The notes: generated from the sequence alone by a model not told the origin. Counted from the first letter of the stretch, positions 19,301 through 27,363 are shown. The stretch is DNA of 64,000 nucleotides from Verrucomicrobiales bacterium (GCA_024233305.1 JACKPV010000041.1:17796-81795), one strand, 5' to 3'. A program made the numbers and translations.

Positions 19301-21219
19301 AACGCCCCGGGCAACGCGTCCGCCCAGCGGGCGTCCTGCGTGATCCGTGGGTCCATCGCATAGTCGGCCGCGATCCCCGCCCATCGATCCGGAAACCCCT
19401 CGGGCAGGGACGGCTGGGCCAGAACGTCGGCCGGGAAGAGGTAGGTCTGCGTGTCAATGTTCGTTGGCCGCCAGTCCGTGAGAAACGCCTGGGCCCGGAC
19501 AACGGTCGTTCGCTCGATGGGGATCGGGGCCTCGTAAAGGAGCCCGGCGGATTCGGTCGGTTCACTGCCGTCCAACGTGTAGCGGATGACGGCGCCGGGC
19601 GTTTCCGAAGTGATCGCCAAGTTGAACGGCGCCTCAAAAAAACCGCGGTCCACGCTGAAGCGCGTGTCCGCCACGTGCCCGAGGAACCAGGCGCCTTCGT
19701 TCGGCGCCCCCGGGGTCGGCGCCTCGAAATGCGCGAGGAACGGTTCCGTTGCCGCCCCGGCCAGCAAGGCGGCCTGCAACAGGAAATCGCCGTCGTCGGC
19801 CGCGCTATTCAATCCCTGGATCGCCAGCAGGTTCCGGCCCGGGCGCAAACCGGGGGTGAATTCCCCGAGGTCGATCAGTTCGGCCAACGCGGCTTCCGTG
19901 TCCGAACGCTCGGCGGTGGCCGCGGAATTCCAAGCCAGCGGTTCGGGCGCGTTCCGGCGGAAAACCTCGACCCCGTTCAAGTAAACCACGCACCCGGCAT
20001 CGTGGCGCAGTCGCAGCAACAGGCGATCCACCTGGGACGGATCGTTGATCAGGAATCGGGCCCGCACGAACAACGAGGCATTCCGACCGGCCATCGCCGC
20101 GGTGACGTCGGTGTCGACATATTCGAGAAACGAACTCGCTTCCAACCCGCGCACCTCGACCTCGGCCAGCGACAGGGCGTGCCCGTCGTCGGTGTTCGGG
20201 CCGGGGGCCGGCGCGCGTTGCACCTGCACGAAACGGGCCGTCACCGGGCCGACGTTCTCCTCGAACAAATCGAGCCCCAGCGAGGACGGCCCGCCCAGAA
20301 CGCCATCCGGATTCAACCGGTCGGACAACCAGCGCACCGTTTCGCCGTCGGGCGCCAGCAGGCTCACCGTGATGTCCCGCAGCCGTTCGGGGCAGCAATT
20401 CAGCCGGTTGTGCAGAACCACGCGGACGACGGCGATCTCGGCACCGAGGTCGAGCGTCCACGTCGGGTCCTCGTCCGTGGCCGTGGTGTGGGTGAACGTG
20501 TTGGGATCACCGTCAATCGCCAGGTCCGCCGGCAGGTTGTAGCCGGTCGTGCTCTGGGTGGCCGTGCCGTTCCGCGCGAGGTTCTCGGAAAGCTCGCCAG
20601 GATCGGGAGCCTGCGCGTACCCCAACGCCAGGCTGGGGACGGCCGTCCAACCGGCCGGAGGCGGCGTCTCAACCAGGTTCCAGCCCGCCGGCACTTCATC
20701 GGCGGCGCGGGGCGCCTTGAACTCGATCGTGGCCGTCGTCAGCCGATCCGGCAGCGTTTCCGTATCGATCCGCCCGTAGCTGATCCCCGCCTCCTGTGGC
20801 GGATAGGCCGGCGCGAAAGCCGCAAGGACGGTCGATCCGTCCGGCGCCACCAGGGCCAGGAATTCGCCGCCGGCATCCAGGCGGAAGTTCGTGTGCAACT
20901 CCCGTCCGGCCTGGGCGCGGTCCTTGCCCGAGGCGAACACCACGCGGTAGCCGCCCGGCTCGATGGTGAGTTCCGGGAAACGCCAGCGCGCCGGTTGATC
21001 CGGGTTGTCGGTGAGAAAATGACCCGCCAGATTGACCGGGGCCGGGTCCGGATTGTGGATCTCGATCCAGTCGGGGAAATCGCCGTCGACATCCGCCAGC
21101 AGGGTTTGTTCGCCCGCCATGAACTCGGAAATCAACGGCAGCGCCCGGCCCGTCAGCGCGCCGCCAAACGCCGCAATCGCCAGCCACCATGCCACCCGGC
21201 CACCTTTCAGCTTGCCCAT
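16348..21219 (-). CDS. Secreted CotH kinase/lamin-tail domain giant protein
   Basis: 1623 aa from the ATG at 21219 (MGKLKGGRVAWWLAIAAFGG), which gives a signal peptide ending near GRALP; longer in-frame starts would lose it. Order of parts: lamin-tail domain (LISEFMAGEQ...DWIEIHNPDPAPVNLAGHFLTDN, about 25-130), a discoidin/F5-F8-like region (NLARNGTATQSTTGYN..LAIDGDPNTFTHT), a chitobiase C-terminal-like segment (IRYTLDGSEPT), and a CotH kinase domain at about 700-1060 (FVHVYLNGLYWGLYNLVERPNEDF; YLWDFENTMGNN). A second TTDGSDP segment and a second lamin-tail domain (NLVISEFCYRP...FEFIELLNIGEHPIDLGG) follow, then a tail. CotH-type proteins phosphorylate protein substrates in spore coats; in this phylum the role is unknown. 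Such proteins are likely exported to envelope or surface. Confidence 0.85.
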   Translation of the reverse strand: MGKLKGGRVAWWLAIAAFGGALTGRALPLISEFMAGEQTLLADVDGDFPDWIEIHNPDPAPVNLAGHFLTDNPDQPARWRFPELTIEPGGYRVVFASGKDRAQAGRELHTNFRLDAGGEFLALVAPDGSTVLAAFAPAYPPQEAGISYGRIDTETLPDRLTTATIEFKAPRAADEVPAGWNLVETPPPAGWTAVPSLALGYAQAPDPGELSENLARNGTATQSTTGYNLPADLAIDGDPNTFTHTTATDEDPTWTLDLGAEIAVVRVVLHNRLNCCPERLRDITVSLLAPDGETVRWLSDRLNPDGVLGGPSSLGLDLFEENVGPVTARFVQVQRAPAPGPNTDDGHALSLAEVEVRGLEASSFLEYVDTDVTAAMAGRNASLFVRARFLINDPSQVDRLLLRLRHDAGCVVYLNGVEVFRRNAPEPLAWNSAATAERSDTEAALAELIDLGEFTPGLRPGRNLLAIQGLNSAADDGDFLLQAALLAGAATEPFLAHFEAPTPGAPNEGAWFLGHVADTRFSVDRGFFEAPFNLAITSETPGAVIRYTLDGSEPTESAGLLYEAPIPIERTTVVRAQAFLTDWRPTNIDTQTYLFPADVLAQPSLPEGFPDRWAGIAADYAMDPRITQDARWADALPGALQSLPSIAIATANDNLFGASKGIYANPESAGVGWERPCSIEWIESAGEGTFQVDCGIRIQGGYFRSRSVTQKHSLRLLFKDEYGPGKLRQDLFREVGAAREFDTLVLRAGANDGYAWDAAKDTEQFLRDEFGRRLHLAMGQPSPRGRFVHVYLNGLYWGLYNLVERPNEDFSSTYLGGEPEEWDAINSGEVKHGDLAAWQEMDRQVRAVRTLADFQALRGLEADGSRNPSLPVHLDLSNYVDYMIVNMWGGNWDWPNKNFWFGRRRTADSDGFKFYLWDFENTMGNNRGRSPLDMVTPRSGITGSWVAGPHDRLRSFPEYQLAFADHVHRWFFNDGVLTPGRLVPRYRALADSIESAVIAETARWGDDHHNPPQDLEDWRRERDWLLDTYLPQRSDVVLGQFRAAGLYPPVDAPVFSRHGGPVSPDTPLTMTVKAPELFFTTDGSDPRLPGGEPNPSAVRVSFGGGDGGGPFDPNLVVSGALWRYLDDGTDPGPGWRAADFDDSGWGKGASPLGYGDDDEATVVGYVDADPDADGVQKNATTYFRATFQLDDPAAIDAAALEVVYDDAVIVHLNGVEILRSNNLPPTPGFDTYALSQPGDNAVLTLAAIPLERLRAGRNQLAVEIHQGRPTSSDISFDLRLTASLPSTGTHVSEPLFLSAPTVLRARARQGEIWSALNEAAFTIDTEPASAANLVISEFCYRPAEPVEPAETAVTTNRDDFEFIELLNIGEHPIDLGGVAFVEGIFHGFAPGTLLAPGARLVVARNPAAFAVRYPAAPTPTGPFDGRLGNDGERLVLRDAAGEVLRDFTYNDRQPWPEAADGEGFSLVLIRPETNPDHAQPANWRASMQTGGKPGEADTNHFVGEPAADLNGNGRPDFLDYALGPEAAGEVAPLSAMLLPLTIDGVEDVYLAFACPRDPAADDARLTFEVAPSVEGPWRRAEIAFELLDEIPVAPRMIRSVWRSLDPVSEMPGPRFIRLLVTPR

Positions 21220-21281
21220 ACGCGAGGCCTTGTCAGCAGGTTTCGTGCGCACTGCGGACCGTCCCTCCCGGCGGAACCCGG

Positions 21282-21755
21282 TCACAACCCGAGCATCTCC
21301 TCCTGCGTCAATTCGTGAAGTCCCATCCCCTGCACCACCTGCCGGCCGCCCGCCATCTCGGGCAATTCGAGCAGGACGATGGCGCGGTGGTTGAAGACGA
21401 AGCCCGAGCAATTGGTCAGGCTCAATCCCTCGCGCGCCAGCGCTTCGACCACCTCGTGCAGGCTGCCGGGCTGGTCGTCCACCTCGACCGCCAGCACCTC
21501 GAGCAACGACACCGTCAGGCCGCTTTCCCGCAGCGTGCGGAAGGCCAGGTCCGCCTTGTCGACCAGGAACCGGATCACGCCGAAGCTGTCCATGCCGCTG
21601 ATGTCCAGCCAGTGGATGTTCACGCCCGCGGTCTTCAACAACTCGGTGCAACGGCTCAACTGGCCTTTCCGGTTCTCGGAAAAGACCGCCACGAGCTTGA
21701 CGGGGTTCAGCGTTCGCGGGCTCAAAGGCGCAATGGAATCGAGGTCATCGGTCAC
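21282..21755 (-). CDS. Tandem ACT-domain protein
   Basis: 157 aa from a GTG at 21755 that overlaps the upstream gene's end by 11 bp. There are two ACT-type units: residues 17-80 (VKLVAVFSENRKGQLSRCTELLKTAGVNI..LDIS) and 87-145 (VLAVEVDDQPGSLHEVVEALAREGLSL). Each shows the beta-alpha-beta start with a conserved Gly between strand and helix. ACT domains bind amino acids or similar ligands and regulate metabolic enzymes; a free-standing tandem ACT protein like this has no catalytic part. No partner enzyme is obvious beyond the adjacent DUF455/ATP-grasp gene, with which it appears co-transcribed. Ligand unknown. Confidence 0.8.
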   Translation of the reverse strand: MTDDLDSIAPLSPRTLNPVKLVAVFSENRKGQLSRCTELLKTAGVNIHWLDISGMDSFGVIRFLVDKADLAFRTLRESGLTVSLLEVLAVEVDDQPGSLHEVVEALAREGLSLTNCSGFVFNHRAIVLLELPEMAGGRQVVQGMGLHELTQEEMLGL

Positions 21756-23988
21756 GGGACGCGCGCATTGTGGTGGCTTCCCCCGCCGACGCAAGTCCCA
21801 ACGACGCCAGAAACGCAGCCACACCCTGCGCCTCCGCAAACACATGGAACACCGCCAGCGAGACCCGGGCCGTCGCTGCGTCGTTCAGGCAAATGGCCCC
21901 CGCGCGAATCCGCGCCTTCGGTTCCCCCACCTGCTCCACCGGAGCCGCTTCCGCCAGCCAGGCGGCCAGGGAGGAAAAATCCGCCCGGCCAATCCGCCGC
22001 AACAGGGCCCGGTTCCACAGCAACAGCAACCCGTGACTTCCCGGCGCAACCTGCCGCATCAGCTCGAGCGTCAGCCGGCCCATCGTGTAGCGCGGGTTGA
22101 TCTCGACCACCGGCTTCAGCCGGGGAACGCCCTGCGCGTCGCGGAACACGAACGCGTCGATGCCCACCGGCCCGGCATACCCGGCGGCGCGCAGCCTCGC
22201 CTCGAGCGCCACCGCCACCTCGTCGAAAACCCGCTGCAACCACGCGAATCGCGCGGGATGCGCGGGCAACGCCTGGGCCACCGTTTCCGGCAGCGAACGC
22301 GCGTGGTTCGGCGCGGCGTGGTTGCCCTGAAACTGACCGCGATGATCGTTGATCAACCCCGTGCAACCCCGTCGGCGCAGGCCGTCCGGTCCCATTTCAT
22401 ATTGCAGCGAGAAATCCAGCAACCGATCCCGCCACGGTTCGATGATGAGCGACTGACCACGTTCGAGCACCCCCGCCATCCAGCGCCTCTGGGATTCGAG
22501 CAGCTCGGGCTCCCAGAGTCGGATCGCGTTGCTGCCCGCCAACCCCAGCGCCTCCTTGGCCACCAGCCGCGCCGGCCCGCGACCGCGACCCTCAGCGATC
22601 ACCGCCAGCGCCGCTTCCAGCGACCGCACCTCGCGGCCCACATCCTGCCGGTCGCAAAGCCAGGAGCCGGGCGCGTCGATCACCGGGGCGTCCTCGCCCG
22701 GACACCCCGGGCATCGCGCGAGGACTTCGCTCAACAGCGCGGCGCCCGAGGCCTTGGAGTAAAGCGCGGCAATCGCCGGACCGCAGCGAGCCTCCAGGTC
22801 GGCTTCACCCAGTGCGGAATGCGCGGCAAATGGTCGCAACAACGCCACGCTGTCCGGGCCCCACGCCCACGGCCGCAGCGCTCCGAACTTTCGTTCCGCC
22901 AGCGCGTCCGCGGGAACGGGTGGACCATCGGCCCGTTCGCGCCAGGGCGCCCGGATTGTCTCCCCCAATGCGACGAACTCGGGCAGCACGAAGCCCGCCC
23001 GCTTCAGCCCGGCGAGAAACGTCACCGACGGGCGACGCTCCACCAACACGAGATCATCCTGCCGGCAAAGAAACTGCGGCAGGTTGCCGAGATCGGTCTG
23101 GAGCTCGCGCTGCCGCTGGTCCGGCGTGAAGGCTCTCCCCTGCGCAAGGTGGCCCTCGGCGAACGGATTGAACAGGAAGACCCCGGGCGTGCGGCCCCGC
23201 GACTGTGCATAGACCTCGAGTTCCGCGATGAACGCCGCGTCCAGCCCGGCAAGTCGCCGACCCTCGACGTTCACCGCGAATCCCTTCGCGCGCTGCGGCG
23301 ACAACGGAAACCGCAGCACCCGGCAAAACGCCGCCCAATCACTTTCGTCCGGTTGTTTCCATCGCCGGAACCAGCGCAACCCATAGGCCACGTGCCGGAT
23401 CTCGTCGTGGTAAATGCGGTCGAGCAGGCCGGCCGTCGGGGCATCGCCCACGGCCGAGAAGCAGGCGGCGTAGTGCCGAGAAAAATCGAGGTTTGCCTGC
23501 TCGAAGGTCAGGCTCAAACCGGCCACGTAGTCGATGGGATTCTCCATGCCCGAGACCACGCGCCAGAAATACCCGCTGACCGGCAGCTCGCCAAACCCCA
23601 CCCCGCACGCCGCCATCCGCTCGACATAGAGCCGGGTGTGGTCCTGTTCGTCATACAGCGTCTGCAGCACGCCCCGACGAAAAGCCGGCGGGGCGTCCGG
23701 GAAGCGGAGCAGCACGAGCGCCATCAACTCCGTGGCCAGCAGTTCGTGGTTCGCGAAGAAGTGCAGCAGCCGTCCGCGCTCGGCTTCACGTTCGATCTGA
23801 TGCAGCCGCGGGAAATCCGCGTTGCCGCCCCGTTCGGCTTTGAAATGCAGTTCCGGCGGTCGCCCCGGACTGGACGGGGCGGTGATGGCGGGTCCGGGTT
23901 GCTCATCGGTGACAACCTCTGGCCGCCACAACTTCTCCTCGAGAGAGGTGGCGAACAGCACCTGTTCGGTAAACGCACGCAGTTCCAT
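21745..23988 (-). CDS. DUF455 ferritin-like domain fused to an ATP-grasp-like domain
   Basis: 747 aa from the ATG at 23988 (a TTG two codons earlier is possible). The N-terminal half is ferritin-like: E87 in LLATELMA, E114/H117 in DEQDH, E163 in LTFEQAN and E196/H199 in DEIRH form the full diiron set of two ExxH motifs plus two glutamates, as in DUF455/MiaE-related proteins. The second half (about 490-690) looks like an ATP-grasp fold: ARLVAKEALGLAG, LIIEPWRDRLLDFSLQYEM and LKPVVEINPRYTMGR, the last matching the metal-binding E.NPR motif. The combination suggests an oxidative step and an ATP-dependent ligation on one chain, perhaps on a tRNA or peptide-like metabolite. Function is inference. 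The downstream ACT gene overlaps. Confidence 0.7.
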   Translation of the reverse strand: MELRAFTEQVLFATSLEEKLWRPEVVTDEQPGPAITAPSSPGRPPELHFKAERGGNADFPRLHQIEREAERGRLLHFFANHELLATELMALVLLRFPDAPPAFRRGVLQTLYDEQDHTRLYVERMAACGVGFGELPVSGYFWRVVSGMENPIDYVAGLSLTFEQANLDFSRHYAACFSAVGDAPTAGLLDRIYHDEIRHVAYGLRWFRRWKQPDESDWAAFCRVLRFPLSPQRAKGFAVNVEGRRLAGLDAAFIAELEVYAQSRGRTPGVFLFNPFAEGHLAQGRAFTPDQRQRELQTDLGNLPQFLCRQDDLVLVERRPSVTFLAGLKRAGFVLPEFVALGETIRAPWRERADGPPVPADALAERKFGALRPWAWGPDSVALLRPFAAHSALGEADLEARCGPAIAALYSKASGAALLSEVLARCPGCPGEDAPVIDAPGSWLCDRQDVGREVRSLEAALAVIAEGRGRGPARLVAKEALGLAGSNAIRLWEPELLESQRRWMAGVLERGQSLIIEPWRDRLLDFSLQYEMGPDGLRRRGCTGLINDHRGQFQGNHAAPNHARSLPETVAQALPAHPARFAWLQRVFDEVAVALEARLRAAGYAGPVGIDAFVFRDAQGVPRLKPVVEINPRYTMGRLTLELMRQVAPGSHGLLLLWNRALLRRIGRADFSSLAAWLAEAAPVEQVGEPKARIRAGAICLNDAATARVSLAVFHVFAEAQGVAAFLASLGLASAGEATTMRASRDR

Positions 23989-24517
23989 CGTCAAGCCCGC
24001 AGTCTACGCCACCGAGCCCGCCGGGGCGAGCCGGGTCTGCGCCGGGGTGTATGCCGTGGTGACACGTGCTTCCCCGGGCTGGCGGGCGATGCAGCGAACC
24101 CAGATGCCACCCCCCAGCGCTCCAACAGCCTGCCCTCATGGCCAGGAAAACGCCGCCCAACAGCCGACGCCGCGGAATCCCGCGCCCGCGATCCCGCCAG
24201 CGCGATTTCGTCTTCGCCTCGCTCTAAAAACTCGGGTGCTTCGAGTAGAGCCTGTACTCCCCACTGACCATGAAACGCACCGGGCAGACGTGCTCATTGT
24301 TAGGACAAACTCAAAACTTGACATCTCCTCGCAACCCGTTCACCATGAACGCATCATGAAGCAAATCCCGACAGCCGGGCTCAATGATAGGACAAACTGA
24401 GTTTGTCCAATTAAGACTGTTGAACTAAACCGCTTCGCGGGGAGTTTTGCCGAGGCGAGGTGAGGTGGGTGGAGTTGGGGTTGCTGAGAGGAGGGGTTCT
24501 TGGAGAGTTGGGGGCGT
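23989..24517. other. Intergenic stretch with short palindromes and a candidate attC core site
   Basis: No credible gene is seen. The stretch holds TAGGACAAACT at 24301-24311 and again at 24388-24398, the second inside a perfect palindrome, and a CGTTCA-cca-TGAACG hairpin near 24338-24353. At 24419-24425 lies GTTGAAC, which fits the attC right-core consensus GTTRRRY and is the exact complement of the GTTCAAC that starts the attC-like site at 26814. No left attC arm could be identified upstream. The 5' part (23989-about 24250) probably contains the promoter of the DUF455 gene on the minus strand, but no convincing boxes were seen. Confidence 0.5.
24390..24408. repeat. Perfect 19-bp palindrome
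   Basis: GGACAAACTGAGTTTGTCC reads the same on both strands around a central G. The same half-site (AGGACAAACT) occurs alone at 24302-24311, 88 bases to the left. It could be an operator, a transposon end or a recombination site; it lies just left of the IS91-type element. Confidence 0.7.
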
Positions 24518-25387
24518 ATGTCCAAACTACGCCAACAACTCATTGAGGAACTGGTCTTGCGCGGCTGCGCCGAGCGGACCCAGGAAGCTTACGTCCAACA
24601 GGTGCGGCAACTGGCCGGGCACTTCGGTCAAGCCCCCGACCGACTCTCCGAAGGACAGGTGCGCGAGTATCTGTTGCATCTGGCCCGGGAGCGGCAGCTG
24701 GCGGCGAGCACGATCAACCAAGCGGTGTGTGCCATCCGCTTCTTCTACGAGCGGGTGCTGCACCGGGAGGTGTCGGTCCTGCGCCAAGCGTTGCCCTTTA
24801 CGCGCAAGCCGGTCCTGCGCCCGCAGGTCTATGCCACCGGGGAACTCGAAAAGCTCTTCACCGTCGGCTGCCCGCATCCCAAACACCGCGCCTTCCTGAT
24901 GACCGTCTACGGCGCGGGGCTGCGCCTCAACGAGGCCTGCCACCTCAAGGCCGAACACCTCGATGCGGCCCGCCAGCAGATTCGCATCGTGCAGGGCAAG
25001 GGGCGCAAGGACCGGTACACGCTGCTCTCGCCGCGGTTGCTCGAGGAGTTGCGCGCTTACTGGCGGATGTTCCGCCCCCAACACTGGCTCTTCCCCGCCA
25101 CCCGCACGCCGGAGCGACCAATGGTGGATGCCACCGGCCAGCGCATTTACTACCAGGCAGTCCAGCGGGCGGGCCTGCGTCGCAAGGGCGGGATCCACGC
25201 GTTGCGCCACTCCTTCGCAACGCATCTGCTGGAGGCGGGGGTGGAGATCACGGTGGTGCAACGACTGCTGGGGCACTCCAGCCTGAACACCACCAGCACC
25301 TATTTGCATGTGCGTCAGGAACGGCTGGCGCAGATCGCCGGGCCGCTGCAACTGCTCGAACTCTCCCGACTGCCCGCCGCCGCGTGA
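24518..25387 (+). CDS. Tyrosine recombinase of the IS91-associated type
   Basis: 289 aa from the ATG at 24518 (an in-frame TTG lies at 24500). It has an N-terminal SAM-like domain (LRQQLIEELVLRGCAERTQEAYV) and a C-terminal catalytic domain with the R...H-x-x-R...H...Y set: GAGLRLNEACHL, HALRHSFATHLLE, LLGHSSLNTTSTYLH. It lacks the extra alpha-helical insertion of integron integrases, so it is not IntI despite the neighbouring attC-like sites. Proteins with the start LRQ.FI..L.LR....T...YV.. typically precede IS91 transposases. A 4-base overlap (GTGA) couples it to the transposase. Its role in IS91 movement is not established. Confidence 0.85.
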   Translation: MSKLRQQLIEELVLRGCAERTQEAYVQQVRQLAGHFGQAPDRLSEGQVREYLLHLARERQLAASTINQAVCAIRFFYERVLHREVSVLRQALPFTRKPVLRPQVYATGELEKLFTVGCPHPKHRAFLMTVYGAGLRLNEACHLKAEHLDAARQQIRIVQGKGRKDRYTLLSPRLLEELRAYWRMFRPQHWLFPATRTPERPMVDATGQRIYYQAVQRAGLRRKGGIHALRHSFATHLLEAGVEITVVQRLLGHSSLNTTSTYLHVRQERLAQIAGPLQLLELSRLPAAA

Positions 25388-26556
25388 GCCCGCGCCCCAC
25401 CCTGGGGCGGCTGTTACGTTGCTTCCTGGCCGATCCGGTGGCCGTGGCGGGCTTGCGCCTTTCGCCTCAGCAAGGAAAGACCCTTCGCGCCCTGGCCCGG
25501 TGCCGGACCGGCGCCCTGGGCGGGCAGGCGTACTTCTGCCCCCATTGCCGGCAGGAACATGTCGTGGCGCACAGCTGCCGCAACCGCCATTGCCCCCAGT
25601 GTCAGGGAGCCCTGGCGGTGGAGTGGCTTGAAAAGCAGTCCCAGGCGCTGCTGCCGGTCCCCTATTTCCATCTGGTCTTCACCCTGCCGCACGGCCTCAA
25701 CGGCCTGATCCGGCAGAACCGGGCGGCCCTCTTCAAGCTCCTCTTTGACGCCGCCACCCAGACGTTGCTGGAGTTCGGCGCGGAACGGTTGGAGGCGCAA
25801 CTGGGGATCACGGCCGTGCTCCACACCTGGAGCCAGACGTTGGGGGATCATTATCACCTCCACTGCATCGTCACCGGCGGCGGTGTCGCCAACGATCAGA
25901 GCCGGTGGGTGGCCACCTCCCCGCGCTACCTGTTTCCGGTGCGGGCGTTGAGCCGCCGGTTCCGGGGCAAATACCTGGCCGGACTCGGTTCACTGCACGC
26001 GACCGGGAAACTCGAGTTCCACGGCCAACTGCAGGGTCTGGCCGGGCCGGAGCCCTTCGCTGCGTTGCGGCGAAGCGCGGCGCAACGGGAGTGGGTGGTC
26101 TATGCCAAACGGCCCTTTGCCGGGCCCGAACAGGTGCTGGCCTACCTGTCCCGCTACACCCACCGGGTGGCCATCAGCCCCCGAAGGCTGCTGGCCGCGG
26201 AGGCAACGACCGTCACCTTCGCCTACCGGGATTACGCGGATGGTTCCCGCCAGAAGACGATGACCCTGGCCACCGCGGAGTTCGTGCGCCGGTTCTGCCT
26301 GCACGTGTTGCCGCAGGGGTTTGTGAAGACCCGGCACTACGGGCTCTTGAGCAACCGCAACCGGGAACAACGGCTGGCCCGGGCGCGCGCCCTGCTGGGA
26401 GCGGCGGTGGTTTCGGAACCCAAGCCGTTGCCGAAACTCCGGTCGAGCCTGAGAAGTGAATCCACGCCGGGAATCTGCCCCTTCTGCCAGCGGGCCGGGC
26501 TACTCCGGTTGGGGCGGGTCAAGCCCCTCCCGGTGGCCGGGTTCGATTCCTCATGA
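25384..26556 (+). CDS. IS91-family transposase
   Basis: 390 aa from the GTG at 25384, which overlaps the recombinase stop; the open frame upstream is a shadow. An N-terminal zinc-binding region is visible (CPHC...SCRNRHCPQCQ). The HUH motif is H158-L-H160 in DHYHLHCIVTGGG, and the two active tyrosines are Y254 and Y258 in AYLSRYTHRVAIS, so this is a Y2 rolling-circle enzyme. The C terminus has a further CPFC pair. All catalytic residues are present, so it may be active. The enzyme nicks oriIS and re-joins at GTTC or CTTG targets. Confidence 0.92.
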   Translation: MSPRPTLGRLLRCFLADPVAVAGLRLSPQQGKTLRALARCRTGALGGQAYFCPHCRQEHVVAHSCRNRHCPQCQGALAVEWLEKQSQALLPVPYFHLVFTLPHGLNGLIRQNRAALFKLLFDAATQTLLEFGAERLEAQLGITAVLHTWSQTLGDHYHLHCIVTGGGVANDQSRWVATSPRYLFPVRALSRRFRGKYLAGLGSLHATGKLEFHGQLQGLAGPEPFAALRRSAAQREWVVYAKRPFAGPEQVLAYLSRYTHRVAISPRRLLAAEATTVTFAYRDYADGSRQKTMTLATAEFVRRFCLHVLPQGFVKTRHYGLLSNRNREQRLARARALLGAAVVSEPKPLPKLRSSLRSESTPGICPFCQRAGLLRLGRVKPLPVAGFDSS

Positions 26557-26813
26557 AGGCGGTCCGAAACCCCCTGTCCAGCGCCGGAGGCAACGCGCTG
26601 AGTGCCGCGAGCCGGTGGGGTGTGGACTCTCGAGGCCCGAAGGCCGCTCCGACCCGGTTAAGCGCGGGTCCGGCGCCCTCCCAAGGGGGCAGGAACACGA
26701 CCGCCCCGCCCTCGTTGCCACGCGGAAGCTCCCACGGCCCGGCCCAGGGCCCCTACCCGGGGCCGGTGCGGCGATACTCTCCCCAGTAGGCCGGCTGCGG
26801 GTTCAGCGGCTCA

Positions 26814-26911
26814 GTTCAACAGCAGTGTATCCCTCCGCCCGCCGCCCGACCTCCCACCCAAAACGACGCTTGTCGGCGGCGGCCAGAGGGATACACTGCT
26901 TGAAGTTGGGC
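26814..26911 (+). repeat. attC-like site 1 (integron recombination site)
   Basis: The site begins with GTTCAAC (26814-26820; fits RYYYAAC) and ends with GTTGGGC (26905-26911; fits GTTRRRY). Inside, a perfect 15-bp inverted repeat (26821-26835 with 26886-26900) encloses a 50-base spacer. At 98 bp it is within the usual attC range (about 57-141). The next gene starts 7 bases after the right core. The core pairing with the GTTGAAC at 24419 and with the GCCCAAC at 27364 follows cassette logic: each cassette carries its right-core half at its front. Confidence 0.7.
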
Positions 26912-26918
26912 TAAGAAA

Positions 26919-27359
26919 ATGAACCGCAAAAGAGTCGGATGCGTGGCAGCGGTTGTGTCGGTGATAGCCGTTGTCGGGATATTTGTTTGCGCGATCGTCA
27001 AGGGACTCACGCCCCGTAAGCTCTCGGAGGAGGATCCTCACGAAGTGTTCGAGGAGTTCGTTTGTAAGCCTACGCCAGCTTCCGTCCGGATCTTGGAGGT
27101 CAGCGGAGGAATCGCATTTGCTGGAGGCGGTGTCTACATAAGGTTCGAAATCGATAGGAGCGATTTGGATGCTCTTATTCAGCGTGGAACGTTCAAGGAA
27201 GCGCGAGAATCTGATCGGAAGACAATAGGAGAGTGGAGGCCGGAGGGCTATGGTGAGGAATGGCTCCACTATGAACGGGGCCGGGGCTACGGGGAGGACC
27301 ATGACCTGTTCGTCGCACCGGGTGGGCAGCGATGCTGGTATACTGCGAGCTACAACTAA
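26919..27359 (+). CDS. Small membrane-anchored hypothetical protein (candidate integron cassette gene)
   Basis: 146 aa. One N-terminal transmembrane segment is visible (about residues 7-28, VGCVAAVVSVIAVVGIFVCAIV), followed by a soluble domain rich in charged residues with a VRILEVSGGIAFAGGGVYIRFEI strand region and a WLHYERGRGYGEDHDLFV tail. I do not recognise the family. Base composition is clearly less GC-rich than the neighbours. It sits exactly between TTGGGC (5' cassette end, 26906-26911) and GCCCAAC (27364-27370), complementary halves, with only short untranslated flanks, as is typical of integron cassettes. It is probably an anchored extracytoplasmic protein; function unknown. Confidence 0.7.
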   Translation: MNRKRVGCVAAVVSVIAVVGIFVCAIVKGLTPRKLSEEDPHEVFEEFVCKPTPASVRILEVSGGIAFAGGGVYIRFEIDRSDLDALIQRGTFKEARESDRKTIGEWRPEGYGEEWLHYERGRGYGEDHDLFVAPGGQRCWYTASYN

Positions 27360-27363
27360 ACCA

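Larger units (their letters stand above)
24426..26813 (+). mobile_element. IS91-family element with associated tyrosine recombinase
   Basis: The element carries a XerC/D-like recombinase and a Y2-type IS91 transposase with overlapping stop/start, a pairing known from a subgroup of IS91 elements. The right boundary is proposed at 26813, because IS91-type insertions abut GTTC at the ori end and GTTC starts at 26814, inside GTTCAAC. The left boundary (set after GTTGAAC at 24419-24425) is uncertain; IS91 elements make no target duplication. The 26557-26813 tail is non-coding and GC-rich with short inverted repeats, and would hold oriIS. An alternative is that recombinase and transposase sit within an integron cassette delimited by GTTGAAC and GTTCAAC. 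Confidence 0.65.

Noticed and set aside
18046..21318. 1090-aa open frame on the plus strand
   Set aside because: It is antisense to the CotH/lamin-tail gene; low-complexity Arg/Val/Gly content typical of GC-rich shadows.
24518..25387. Integron integrase (IntI) candidate beside attC-like sites
   Set aside because: The protein lacks the IntI-specific insertion and matches the recombinase type that precedes IS91 transposases.
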